Below, piece after piece: positions 53,157-62,134 of a stretch of DNA of 64,000 nt. The DNA lies in contig JAHFRA010000001.1 in assembly GCA_023259035.1 (NCBI GenBank), forward strand, positions 62,001 to 126,000, given 5' to 3'. The notes beneath the pieces were generated by a model, which was given only the letters and a program-made list of their open reading frames with translations, did not search any database and had not been told where the DNA came from. Within the stretch, counting starts at the first letter, position 1, and every line of letters starts with the position of its first letter. The translations under genes were made by a program, and so were the position numbers. The DNA is from Gallionella sp. (GTDB lineage: Bacteria; Pseudomonadota; Gammaproteobacteria; Burkholderiales; Gallionellaceae).

Positions 53157-53768
53157 TCAGGCCCGTTTCTCCAGCACCTGGTCAACCAGACCGTATTTCA
53201 CGGCATCCTCTGCACCCAGAAAATTATCGCGATCTGTGTCGCGCTCTATAGTCTCCACCGATTGCCCGGTGTGCTGGGCTAACATCTGATTGAGCCGCTG
53301 CTTCAAATACAAAATCTCCCGCGCATGAATTTCGACATCCGAAGCCTGTCCACGGAAGCCGCCCATTGGCTGGTGAATCATCACCCGCGAATTGGGCAGG
53401 CAGAAACGCTTGCCTTTTTCGCCCGCAGCCAGAAGAAATGATCCCATGCTGGCAGCCTGCCCGACGCACAGCGTGCTGATATTCGGCTTGATAAATTGCA
53501 TAGTGTCATAAATCGCCATACCAGCCGTGACAGAACCACCCGGCGAGTTGATGTAAAAATGAATGTCCTTGTCCGGATTTTCAGATTCCAGAAACAACAT
53601 TTGCGCCACGATCAAGTTGGCGCTGTGGTCATTGACCTCGCCAACCAGAAACACTACCCGCTCCTTGAGAAGACGAGAATAGATGTCATACGCCCGCTCG
53701 CCACGCCCACTGGTCTCCACAACCATGGGAATCAAACCGATATTTTGCGTTTCCTGGTAATGCGCCAT
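53157..53768 (-). CDS. clpP: ATP-dependent Clp protease proteolytic subunit ClpP
   Basis: 203 residues. The catalytic Ser is in [20 protein letters not shown], the His in [14 protein letters not shown], and the Asp in [16 protein letters not shown]. It forms the 14-subunit proteolytic chamber that ClpX and other AAA+ unfoldases feed. It starts one base after the tig stop, so tig and clpP are one operon. Confidence 0.98.
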   Translation of the reverse strand: MAHYQETQNIGLIPMVVETSGRGERAYDIYSRLLKERVVFLVGEVNDHSANLIVAQMLFLESENPDKDIHFYINSPGGSVTAGMAIYDTMQFIKPNISTLCVGQAASMGSFLLAAGEKGKRFCLPNSRVMIHQPMGGFRGQASDVEIHAREILYLKQRLNQMLAQHTGQSVETIERDTDRDNFLGAEDAVKYGLVDQVLEKRA

Positions 53769-53769
53769 A

Positions 53770-55071
53770 TCAGGTCCCCATCAATTCGTTAAAAGAGGCT
53801 GCCCTGTCTGTCTTTTTGGCTTGCCCCAGCACCCAGCCTACAACATTTTCTTCCAGAACCAGACTTTCTATCTCATTCAAACGAGCAGCATCTGCGTAAT
53901 GCCAACGTACCACCTCCTCGGAATCGTCAAAGCTCTGCGCGTAATCTTCCACCAGTGCGCGAACCTGTTCCGGCTTGGCCTTCAATTCAACCTTCTGCAC
54001 CAGATGGGACAAAATCAATCCCAGTCTGACACGCTTCTCGGCACGCTCCCTGAACAGTTCAGGCTGCAATGCCGGCATGCCCTTCACCTTCATGCCACGT
54101 GCTTCCATATCCCGCACAGTCTGCTGCATCAAGCTTTGCACCTCCCACCCCACCAGTGCCTTAGGCAAATCAAACTTGGTAACTTTCAGCAACAAGTCCA
54201 TCGCCACATCTTTATTGCGCGCTTTTAGGCGACGCGCCACCTCGCGCTGCAAATTGGAACGGATCTCACTTTCCAGCTTGCCGATATCGCCGTCCGCAAC
54301 ACCGACAGATTCAGCAAACCTGGCGTCCACTTCGGGCAGCTTTGGTGCTTCCACCTTATGCAAAGTTATGGTGAAAGTCACTTGCTTTCCCGCCACATCC
54401 TTACCGTGATAATCGGATGGAAAAGTCATATCAAAAGACTTGATATCGCCGACCTTCATGCCGGTAATGGCTGCTTCAAACTCCGGCAACATCCGACCCG
54501 CACCCAACACGAACGGGTAGCCCTTGGCTTCGCCGCCCTGAAAAATCTCACCGTTCAGCCTGCCAACAAAATCGATAAGCACCTGATCGTCAGCTTGTGC
54601 GGCACGATCCACCGGTTCAAACGTGGCGCGTTGTTTGCGCAATGTCGCAATGGTATTGTCCACGTCAGCTTGCGTCAGCTCGTAGACCAGACACTCCACC
54701 GCTTCGCCGGACAAATCACCGACTGCCACTTCCGGATACACCTCGAAAGTTGCGCTGTATTCAATCTGATCGGCATCCAGATCATTAGACTTAATTTCGA
54801 ATTGCGGATAGCCCGCCACCTTCAGATTATTTAGTTGTGCAGCTTCGTCAAACGAGCGTTGCAGTGCATCGCCGAGGATTTCCTGTTTCGCTTGCACACC
54901 ATAGTGTTGCTCGAGAATCTTGGGGGGGATTTTGCCGGGACGAAAACCGGGAATTTTCGCGGTGCGTCCGATTCTTTTCAGACGGGCTGATACCTCGCCG
55001 CGAATGGCCTGCTGGGGAATAGATGCGTTAATACGACGCTCCAACGTGCTCACAGTTTCTACGCTCGACAT
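53770..55071 (-). CDS. tig: Trigger factor
   Basis: 433 residues from ATG 55071 ([20 protein letters not shown]). The ribosome-binding loop is [21 protein letters not shown] PPIase (FKBP-like) domain follows ([20 protein letters not shown]), then the C-terminal helical chaperone arm. It receives nascent chains at the ribosome exit. An upstream codon at 55128 gives an unlikely 19-residue extension. It heads the tig-clpP-clpX-lon-hupB series. Confidence 0.97.
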   Translation of the reverse strand: MSSVETVSTLERRINASIPQQAIRGEVSARLKRIGRTAKIPGFRPGKIPPKILEQHYGVQAKQEILGDALQRSFDEAAQLNNLKVAGYPQFEIKSNDLDADQIEYSATFEVYPEVAVGDLSGEAVECLVYELTQADVDNTIATLRKQRATFEPVDRAAQADDQVLIDFVGRLNGEIFQGGEAKGYPFVLGAGRMLPEFEAAITGMKVGDIKSFDMTFPSDYHGKDVAGKQVTFTITLHKVEAPKLPEVDARFAESVGVADGDIGKLESEIRSNLQREVARRLKARNKDVAMDLLLKVTKFDLPKALVGWEVQSLMQQTVRDMEARGMKVKGMPALQPELFRERAEKRVRLGLILSHLVQKVELKAKPEQVRALVEDYAQSFDDSEEVVRWHYADAARLNEIESLVLEENVVGWVLGQAKKTDRAASFNELMGT

Positions 55072-55464
55072 ACTGAATTTCCTTGAGTTGAAATTAAATT
55101 TTTTAGCTGGTGCAAAGGGGAAACCCAAACGACTTCACAATGCACAGATTTCGCATAGGTTATATTGGCAAAAAGGCTTTTTGTTACCCACATTGTTACC
55201 ATACACTTCACTTGCTTGGCCGGATTGTATCAGACTTGCGGCATGATTTCTGCCACCAGTCTTGCCTGAAAACGGGTGGATCGTGCGTTTTCATGAGTCT
55301 GAACTTGCAAAAAAGCGGGCTAGTAATTCACATGGTAATAGCACGTCTAACGATGCTTCCAATTCGTCGTTTATGCGTTTGGCTTGCGCAAAAGCCTCAT
55401 CAGTCAATCCTCAAACGTCGGCGCGCATTCAATCGATATTTATAATGGGGGAAATCCAAAAAAG
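55072..55464. other. Intergenic region between the tig and fumarase genes, with a possible small ORF
   Basis: No recognised gene. A minus-strand frame from TTG 55407 to TGA 55291 encodes TDEAFAQAKRINDELEASLD and ends FASSDS, with protein-like composition. It is 38 codons and has no clear ribosome-binding site. It may be a decayed gene fragment. The tig promoter should lie near 55080-55200 on the minus strand. Confidence 0.4.
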
Positions 55465-56976
55465 TCACCATGACTTCTTGCTGATCTTCACCTGCCATTC
55501 CGCCGGGCCGGTTTCATGCACCGAGGTGCCGTTGCTGTCCACCGCGACGGTGACCGGCATGTCCTGCACGGTGAATTCATAGATGGCTTCCATGCCCAGT
55601 TCGGCGAAGGCCAGCACCCTGGATGCCTTGATCGCCTTGGATACCAGATAGGCCGCTCCGCCTACGGCCATCAGGTAAACCGCCTTGTGCTTTTTGATGC
55701 TCGTGATCGCTTCCGGGCCACGCTCGGATTTTCCTACCATGCCGATCAGGCCGGTCTTTGCCAGCATCATCTCGGTGAACTTGTCCATGCGCGTCGCGGT
55801 GGTGGGGCCGGCGGGGCCGACCACTTCGTCGCGTACCGGATCGACCGGGCCGACGTAGTAAATGAAACGTCCGGTAAAATCTACCGGCAAGGTTTCGCCG
55901 CGCGCCAGCATGTCGGAAATGCGCTTGTGCGCGGCATCGCGCCCGGTGAGCAGCTTGCCATTCAGCAACAAAGTCTCACCCGGCTTCCAGGTTGCAATTT
56001 CTGCGCGCGTGATGGTGTCGAGGTTGACGCGGCGCGATTCGGCGGAAGCTTTCCATTCGATCTTTGGCCAGTCCTCCAGCGACGGCGGGGTCAGCACGGC
56101 GGGGCCGTTGCCGTCGAGCGTGAAGTGGATATGGCGCGTGGCGGCGCAGTTGGGAATCATCGCCACCGGCAAGCTGGCGGCGTGCGTAGGATAGTCCTTG
56201 ATCTTCACGTCCACCACGGTGGTGAGTCCGCCCAGCCCCTGCGCGCCGATGCCCAGCGCGTTGACCTTCTCGTACAGCTCCAGGCGCAGCTCCTCGACGC
56301 GATTCTTCGCACCGCGCGCTTGCAACTCCTGGATGTCCACCGGCTCCATCAGCGCTTCCTTGGCGAGCAGCATGGCCTTCTCCGCCGTGCCGCCGATACC
56401 GATGCCGAGGATGCCCGGCGGACACCAGCCCGCGCCCATCTCGGGAACTGTCTCCAGCACCCAGTCCACGATGCTGTCCGAAGGATTGAGCGCGGCAAAC
56501 TTGGATTTATTCTCCGAACCGCCGCCCTTGGCCGCGAGGATCACTTCAACTTTATCGCCGGGAACGATCTCGTAATGGATCACCGCCGGAGTGTTGTCGC
56601 GCGTATTTTTGCGCGCGCCTGCCGGGTCGCTCAGCACCGAGGCGCGCAGCATGTTGTCCGGGTTCAGATAAGCGCGGCGCACCCCTTCGTTGACCATGTC
56701 GCCGACGCTCATCTTCGCATCACCCCAGCGCACCTCCATGCCGACCTTGACGAAGGCTGTCACGATGCCGGTGTCCTGACAGATCGGCCTGCGCCCCTCT
56801 GCGCTCATGCGCGAGTTGGTAAGTATCTGCGCGATAGCATCACGGGCAGCGGGCGACTGCTCCCGTTCGTAAGCCTTGCCCAACGCCTTGATGTAATCGA
56901 GCGGGTGATAGTAGGAAATATATTGCAGTGCATCGGCAACGCTGGCGATGAGGTCTTCTTGGCGAATAGTTGTCAT
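55465..56976 (-). CDS. Fumarate hydratase, class I (iron-sulfur type)
   Basis: 503 residues. Cys-containing cluster regions include RRPICQDTGIVTAFV, GAGWCPPGILGIGIGG and MIPNCAATRHIHFT. The C-terminal part (FTGRFIYYVGPVDPVRDEVV, GPAGPTTATRMDKFTEMML) completes the single-chain form. It hydrates fumarate to malate in the TCA cycle and uses an oxygen-sensitive [4Fe-4S] cluster. It stands alone between tig and the helicase gene. The symbol is left open because fumA/fumB cannot be told apart here. Confidence 0.95.
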   Translation of the reverse strand: MTTIRQEDLIASVADALQYISYYHPLDYIKALGKAYEREQSPAARDAIAQILTNSRMSAEGRRPICQDTGIVTAFVKVGMEVRWGDAKMSVGDMVNEGVRRAYLNPDNMLRASVLSDPAGARKNTRDNTPAVIHYEIVPGDKVEVILAAKGGGSENKSKFAALNPSDSIVDWVLETVPEMGAGWCPPGILGIGIGGTAEKAMLLAKEALMEPVDIQELQARGAKNRVEELRLELYEKVNALGIGAQGLGGLTTVVDVKIKDYPTHAASLPVAMIPNCAATRHIHFTLDGNGPAVLTPPSLEDWPKIEWKASAESRRVNLDTITRAEIATWKPGETLLLNGKLLTGRDAAHKRISDMLARGETLPVDFTGRFIYYVGPVDPVRDEVVGPAGPTTATRMDKFTEMMLAKTGLIGMVGKSERGPEAITSIKKHKAVYLMAVGGAAYLVSKAIKASRVLAFAELGMEAIYEFTVQDMPVTVAVDSNGTSVHETGPAEWQVKISKKSW

Positions 56977-57140
56977 GGTAATCAGATTTCGGGTTGATAT
57001 TTGGGTGTGCAGGTTTCACAGGGCGATTCTAACGGAATACACAGATTGGTTAAACCCGGATAAGGCATTAACACCGCCACTCCCGCGAAGGCGAAAATCC
57101 GGCAAGACAAACACTCCGCACCGCAAAGCGGACAAAACCA

Positions 57141-59138
57141 TTATTCCGCCACCGGTCTATTCAGCATCGCCTTCAACCTCGCCAGCTTATCCATGCCATC
57201 GTCTTTAGTCACAGTGGGCACGGCTTCTGCGTGGTCTCCCGCATAGACCAATTCATCTTCCGGCATTTCCTCCATAAAGCGGCTCGGCTCGCAGGCCAGC
57301 CAGTCCTTGCCGCGCTTGCGGCGGTTGCAGTAGCTGATTTGCAGGCTGCGCTCGGCGCGCGTGATGCCGACGTACATCAGGCGGCGCTCTTCCTCGATCT
57401 GTTTTTCATCACTGTCACGGAACGGCAGGATGTCTTCCTCCGCACCGATGATGAATACATGCGGAAATTCCAGGCCCTTGGCAGCGTGCAGTGTGGACAA
57501 TGAGACGGCATCCGGCTCTTGGTCTTTGCCTTCCAGCATGTTGATCAGCGCGATGGTCTGCACCATCGCGATCAGTGATTTCTCGTCGGCTTCGGCTTTG
57601 CGCTTGAGCCAGCCGGTGAATTCCTGCACGTTCTCCCATTTGCCTTGCGCCTGATGCGGCTCGTGCGAATCGTATAGCCACGTCTCATAGTTGATCGCGC
57701 GCAGCAATTCGTCGAGCAATTCGCCGCACGGATCTTTGTCGGCACGCTCCTGAAGGCGATTGATGAAGTTGCAGAACAGCATCAGCTCGTCGTATTGGCG
57801 TGCCGGTAGTTGCTGTTCAACCTGCGCTTCAAAGGCTGCCTCGAACAAGCTGACTTTGCGCGATCCGGCATGGCTGCCGAGCTTTTCCAGTGTCGTATTG
57901 CCGATGCCGCGTTTCGGCGTGGTGATGGCGCGGATGAAGGCCGGATCGTCGTCAGGGTTGGCGATCAGCCGCAGGTAGGCGGTGATGTCTTTGATTTCGG
58001 CACGCTCAAAAAACGACGTGCCGCCGCTGACGGTATAAGGCACGCGCTGGGTGCGCAGTTGTTCCTCAAAGGCGCGCGACAAGTGATTGCTGCGATACAG
58101 GATCGCATAATCGGAATATTTGGTGCGATGCTCGAATTTGTGCGCCATCAGCTTCATCACCACGCTCTCGGCCTCGTGCTCGTCATCACGTGCGGCGTAG
58201 ATGCGGATCGGGTCGCCGGTGCCGTGATCGCTCCACAGGCGTTTCTCGAACACCTTGGTGTTGTGGTTAATCAGGTGATTCGCCACCTTCAGGATGCGCT
58301 GCGAGGAACGGTAATTCTGTTCCAGTTTGATGACGCGCAGGTTGGCATGGTCGTTGCGCAGGTTATGCAGGTTTTCGATGCTCGCGCCGCGCCACGCATA
58401 GATCGCCTGATCGTCGTCGCCCACGACGGTGAACGCGGCACGCATGTCCGCCAGCAGTTTGATCAACTGGTACTGGCAATCGTTGGTGTCCTGATATTCG
58501 TCCACCAGCAAATAGCGCAGCCGCTGTTGCCAGCGCAACAGTGCTTCGGGATGCTGTTTGAACAACACCAGCGGCAGGTGGATCAGGTCGTCAAAATCCA
58601 CCGCCTGGTAGGCGCGCAGCGTTTCCTGATAGCGCGAATAAATCCGTGCGTGAACTTTCGCCTCATCGTTCTCGGCGAGCTGCGCAGCCTGCTCGGGCGA
58701 AACAAAGGCGGATTTCCAATTCGAGATTTGCGTCTGGATGTCGCGGATTTCCTGCTTGTCGCCGGAATTAGTCAGCTCGTTGAGCATCTTCCAGCTATCG
58801 CCGCTATCGAAAATCGAGAACTGCGGCTTATAGCCCAACAGCTTCGCTTCGGCGCGCAGAATGTTCATGCCCAGCGAGTGGAAGGTGCTCACCACCAAGC
58901 CTTTGGTATCGATGCCTTTCAATAACGTCCCTACCCGTTCGCGCATCTCGTTAGCGGCCTTGTTGGTGAAAGTGATCGCGGCGATGTTCCTCGGCGCATA
59001 GCCGCACTTTTCAATCAGATGGGCGATTTTGTGGGTGATGACGCGCGTCTTGCCGCTGCCCGCGCCAGCCAAGACCAACAAAGGGCCGTCGAGATAAGTC
59101 ACCGCTTCGCGTTGTGCGGGATTGAGTTTGTTCAGCAT
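57141..59138 (-). CDS. rep: ATP-dependent DNA helicase Rep
   Basis: 665 residues, superfamily 1A. Q motif LNPAQREAV, Walker A VLAGAGSGKTRVITHKIAHL, DExx in LLVDEYQDTNDCQY, then DDDQAIYAWRGA, and motif VI GITRAERSL. The length and the C-terminal text fit Rep rather than UvrD. It moves 3' to 5' on DNA and helps forks pass protein blocks. No linked genes. Confidence 0.92.
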   Translation of the reverse strand: MLNKLNPAQREAVTYLDGPLLVLAGAGSGKTRVITHKIAHLIEKCGYAPRNIAAITFTNKAANEMRERVGTLLKGIDTKGLVVSTFHSLGMNILRAEAKLLGYKPQFSIFDSGDSWKMLNELTNSGDKQEIRDIQTQISNWKSAFVSPEQAAQLAENDEAKVHARIYSRYQETLRAYQAVDFDDLIHLPLVLFKQHPEALLRWQQRLRYLLVDEYQDTNDCQYQLIKLLADMRAAFTVVGDDDQAIYAWRGASIENLHNLRNDHANLRVIKLEQNYRSSQRILKVANHLINHNTKVFEKRLWSDHGTGDPIRIYAARDDEHEAESVVMKLMAHKFEHRTKYSDYAILYRSNHLSRAFEEQLRTQRVPYTVSGGTSFFERAEIKDITAYLRLIANPDDDPAFIRAITTPKRGIGNTTLEKLGSHAGSRKVSLFEAAFEAQVEQQLPARQYDELMLFCNFINRLQERADKDPCGELLDELLRAINYETWLYDSHEPHQAQGKWENVQEFTGWLKRKAEADEKSLIAMVQTIALINMLEGKDQEPDAVSLSTLHAAKGLEFPHVFIIGAEEDILPFRDSDEKQIEEERRLMYVGITRAERSLQISYCNRRKRGKDWLACEPSRFMEEMPEDELVYAGDHAEAVPTVTKDDGMDKLARLKAMLNRPVAE

Positions 59139-59309
59139 TTACTTGGGCTTGAAACTGCCAGATCAGCGAGTATTTTTGGAAGGGGCGCATGATACCAAAG
59201 CATCTCGATCAGAACGATGAAGCTTCCGCTAATTTTTTACCGGCCTCTGCCGATATACGTATCAAGGTCGGCGCATTGTGCGCCAGCCCGCAAAAACAGG
59301 AGGCCGATC

Positions 59310-59519
59310 ATGGGAACATTCAGCATGGATATGAGCAGCTATGAGATTGAGCGTAGCGAAACGGCAGCATCCAATTACAGCGACGAAGTCCTGTGCGCTG
59401 GCTGGATTCCCAGTCTTGCCTGCCACCAACCGCGCACTGAAAAAGCGACGCTGCCTGCGGATCTGGCAAGAACGGATGTGGATACCTTTCTGCGCAAGAT
59501 GTACGCTTGTCAACGCTAA
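59310..59519 (+). CDS. Small protein of unknown function
   Basis: 69 residues from ATG 59310, which has AGGAGG exactly six bases upstream, one of the best ribosome-binding sites in the window. The sequence MGTFSMDMSSYEIERSETAA, then CAGWIPSLACHQP and TDVDTFLRKMYACQR, has three Cys and no signal or membrane segment. I know no family. It is transcribed opposite to its neighbours, which argues for its own promoter. The ribosome-binding site is the main evidence that it is expressed. Confidence 0.6.
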   Translation: MGTFSMDMSSYEIERSETAASNYSDEVLCAGWIPSLACHQPRTEKATLPADLARTDVDTFLRKMYACQR

Positions 59520-59535
59520 CCTACCTCTAGCCTAG

Positions 59536-59674
59536 GGTAAATTTGTTCTCAGAGAATAGTGTAGGGTGGGCAGACAGGTTTCTCGTCTGCCCACGCGGTT
59601 TGGTATCCGCGTGGGCACAAAAGCGTGCCCACCATCCTTGATTTTTATCATAAATTTCAGAGAACAAATTTACC
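59536..59674. repeat. 139 bp element with 15 bp terminal inverted repeats (MITE-like)
   Basis: GGTAAATTTGTTCTC at 59536-59550 is complementary to 59660-59674. The inside holds three hairpins built on GTGGGCAGAC/GTCTGCCCAC, GCGG/CCGC and GTGGGCAC/GTGCCCAC. No coding sequence. It lies between the small ORF and pbpC. Confidence 0.7.
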
Positions 59675-59794
59675 GTGACCGCTAGCCGCTTAATTACGCG
59701 GCCAGAGATTGGCTTGCCACGCTGTTCAGTAAGCTTGCCAAAACCAAATTAGCCATAAGGATTCTGGTGATACGCAAATTCTCTAGGCATTCGA

Positions 59795-62134
59795 CTATTC
59801 GCTCAACTCAAACTGTACTTTCCGTATATCCGACCGGCCTTGTGTGTCCACCACACGCAACAGATAGCTGCCCGCTTGCGGTGGATTCCATGCGATGGCA
59901 TCGCCCGGTTTGCTGCTGCCCACCAGTGTGTCATCGACGAACCAGTGCAAGGTCGTACTGTCCGTGCCGGCTTCGGCGCGCAGATAGACTGGCTCACGTT
60001 TGTTTAATCGCTGGATATGTGTCACGCCGCGCAAAGGCGACACGATGCTGGGCGGCAGTTGCGTCTCGACCACATCGTTGCCGCAATGACTGATCGGTGG
60101 TTGACGCAAACGCATCCCGGCGCGCTGAAAAACTGCCGCCATGTCGGACGGCCAGTATTCGAATGTTTCCAGTTTTGTGTGCGCATTTGCCTGACATGCG
60201 ACCTGCCCGGTGTGCGTGTCAATCAGCACTGTACGGTGCAAGGTACTGGTACGTATGGGTGATTTTCCCGCGATGAACCAGGCTTGCGAGCGTGCCGGAC
60301 ACGCCTCGTTCGGTAAGTCGCCGCTGGCGGTGCATACTTCGACGCGCTGCAAATTTGCTGGCTGGGTGTGAGCCATTTCGCCCAGGTCCAGCCGCTCGGC
60401 GCGCAGGGCATCGACAATGCGGAAGAATAGTGGTGCGGCCGCCTCCACACCGATCAAGGCCGGATTGCCCGAACCGTCAAAATTACCCACCCAAACCACC
60501 AGCACATATCGCCCGAACACGCCAGCTGTCCACGCATCGCGGAAGCCCCACGATGTGCCGGTTTTCCAAGCCACGGCGGGGCGAGCGGGAGCATAGGTAT
60601 CGGGGCGCGGCGTTTGCCTCAGCATGTCCAGAGTGATGTATGAAGCCGCCTCACTCAACAAGAAGAGCGGCTTTTCCTGCGTCGTTTTTTGCGTCTTTAC
60701 ATAGCGCAGCGGTCGCCATTCTCCCCGGTTGGCCAGCATGGCATTCAGTTGCGCCAACTCTTCCATGGTCACCTCGCCGCCGCCCAACGCCAAGGCCAGG
60801 CCATAGTGCGATTCCGGCTCCAGTTTGCGCACACCCGCCAGCTTGAGAAATTCATACAAGCTCGGCCGGCTCAAACGCGAAGCCAGCTCGACAGCGGGAA
60901 CGTTGCGGCTGCGTATGAGCGCATTTTGTGCCGTGATTGGCCCGGCAAAACGGCCATCGAAATTTTCCGGTGCAAACGCGCCATAACTGGTTGGCGCATC
61001 TTTGAGTATGCTGGCCGAATGTATCAAGCCCTGATCCAGTGCCAGGCCATAAATGAATGGCTTCAGCGCCGATCCGGGCGAACGCTTGCCCTGTGTGCCG
61101 TTGACCTGCCCCGCTATGGCCGGATCGTGATAATCAGCCGAGCCTACCAAGGCATGCACCTGCATGGTCGAGGCATCCACCAGCAAGGCCGATGCATTGC
61201 CGATGCCCGCATCGGCACGCGATTTCACATACTCGCCCAGCACCCGCTCCAACACCGCTTGCGTTGCCAGATCGACGGTGGCGGCGATCTCACGATCACG
61301 GCTTTGATGCAACAAATAATCGGCCAGATGCGGGGCATGAAAGGGTAAATTGGCACGCGATGCGAATGATATTTGCAAGGACGATGCCTGCGCGAAACGC
61401 GCTTGTTCGGGGAATTTCCTAGCCCAACTTTTTGCCAGCCGACCGCGCGCTGCCTGCAATTCGCCGGGCTGCACGCCGCTCTCGATGCGCCCTAATCGCT
61501 TGCGCGGATTCTGCGGGATGACAGCCAGGTTCAACGATTCTGGCACGTTCAGCAAGCGCGCGGGTTTATGCAGATAGATCAGACTGGCCGCACCCACGCC
61601 TTCGATGTTACCGCCGAATGGCGCGTAGTTCAGATAAGCCTCCAGTATCTCGCGCTTGCTGTAACGCAGTTCCAGCCATAGTGCGGCAGCGACCTGCCGC
61701 AATTTGCCTGCCGCGCTGCGGCTGTCTATGCCATACATGCGTCGCGCCAACTGCATAGTGAGTGTGGAGCCGCCGATACGGCGCGAACCGGAAGCGGTGG
61801 CGGCGGCGGCGCGCAACAAGGCCCATGGATTTACGCCGGGATGCCAGTAGAACCAGCGATCCTCGTACAAGACCACGGCTTGCTGCATATCTGGCGCGAT
61901 CTCGTTCAAGGGAGTCCACAAGCGATATTGCTCATCGCCAGCCAAGGTCAAACGCAACAACTCGCCACTGGCTGCAACGACACTGCGCGATGAAGGTGCA
62001 ACCTCGGACAGGTCGAGTTTGGGCAACACTCGCAACAAAAAAATCGTGCAGAACAAACCGAGCGCCAACCACCATTTACGACTGCCGCGCACCTTCCTGC
62101 ACGCGGCCAAACATGCGTCCTTCAGCCGATTCAT
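59795..62134 (-). CDS. pbpC: Penicillin-binding protein 1C
   Basis: 779 residues. Membrane anchor KWWLALGLFCTIFLLRVL; transglycosylase motifs VVLYEDRWFYWHPGVNPWAL and RIGGSTLTMQLARRMYG; transpeptidase motifs SALK in RSPGSALKPFIYGLALD, SRN and WKTGTSWGFRDAWTAGVF. A PBP1C-specific C-terminal domain follows (VSPLRGVTHIQRL onward). It polymerises glycan in the periplasm. It overlaps the alpha-2-macroglobulin gene by four bases, the classic pair in which the trap protein shields the envelope. Confidence 0.96.
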   Translation of the reverse strand: MNRLKDACLAACRKVRGSRKWWLALGLFCTIFLLRVLPKLDLSEVAPSSRSVVAASGELLRLTLAGDEQYRLWTPLNEIAPDMQQAVVLYEDRWFYWHPGVNPWALLRAAAATASGSRRIGGSTLTMQLARRMYGIDSRSAAGKLRQVAAALWLELRYSKREILEAYLNYAPFGGNIEGVGAASLIYLHKPARLLNVPESLNLAVIPQNPRKRLGRIESGVQPGELQAARGRLAKSWARKFPEQARFAQASSLQISFASRANLPFHAPHLADYLLHQSRDREIAATVDLATQAVLERVLGEYVKSRADAGIGNASALLVDASTMQVHALVGSADYHDPAIAGQVNGTQGKRSPGSALKPFIYGLALDQGLIHSASILKDAPTSYGAFAPENFDGRFAGPITAQNALIRSRNVPAVELASRLSRPSLYEFLKLAGVRKLEPESHYGLALALGGGEVTMEELAQLNAMLANRGEWRPLRYVKTQKTTQEKPLFLLSEAASYITLDMLRQTPRPDTYAPARPAVAWKTGTSWGFRDAWTAGVFGRYVLVVWVGNFDGSGNPALIGVEAAAPLFFRIVDALRAERLDLGEMAHTQPANLQRVEVCTASGDLPNEACPARSQAWFIAGKSPIRTSTLHRTVLIDTHTGQVACQANAHTKLETFEYWPSDMAAVFQRAGMRLRQPPISHCGNDVVETQLPPSIVSPLRGVTHIQRLNKREPVYLRAEAGTDSTTLHWFVDDTLVGSSKPGDAIAWNPPQAGSYLLRVVDTQGRSDIRKVQFELSE

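Noticed and set aside
55516-56997. A 493-codon frame on the plus strand opposite the fumarase gene
   Set aside because: Antisense shadow of a GC-rich gene: its composition (His, Arg, Gly, Val rich) has no family pattern, while the minus strand encodes a complete class I fumarase.
57810-58925. Long plus-strand frame opposite the Rep helicase gene
   Set aside because: Antisense shadow; the minus strand has all helicase motifs.
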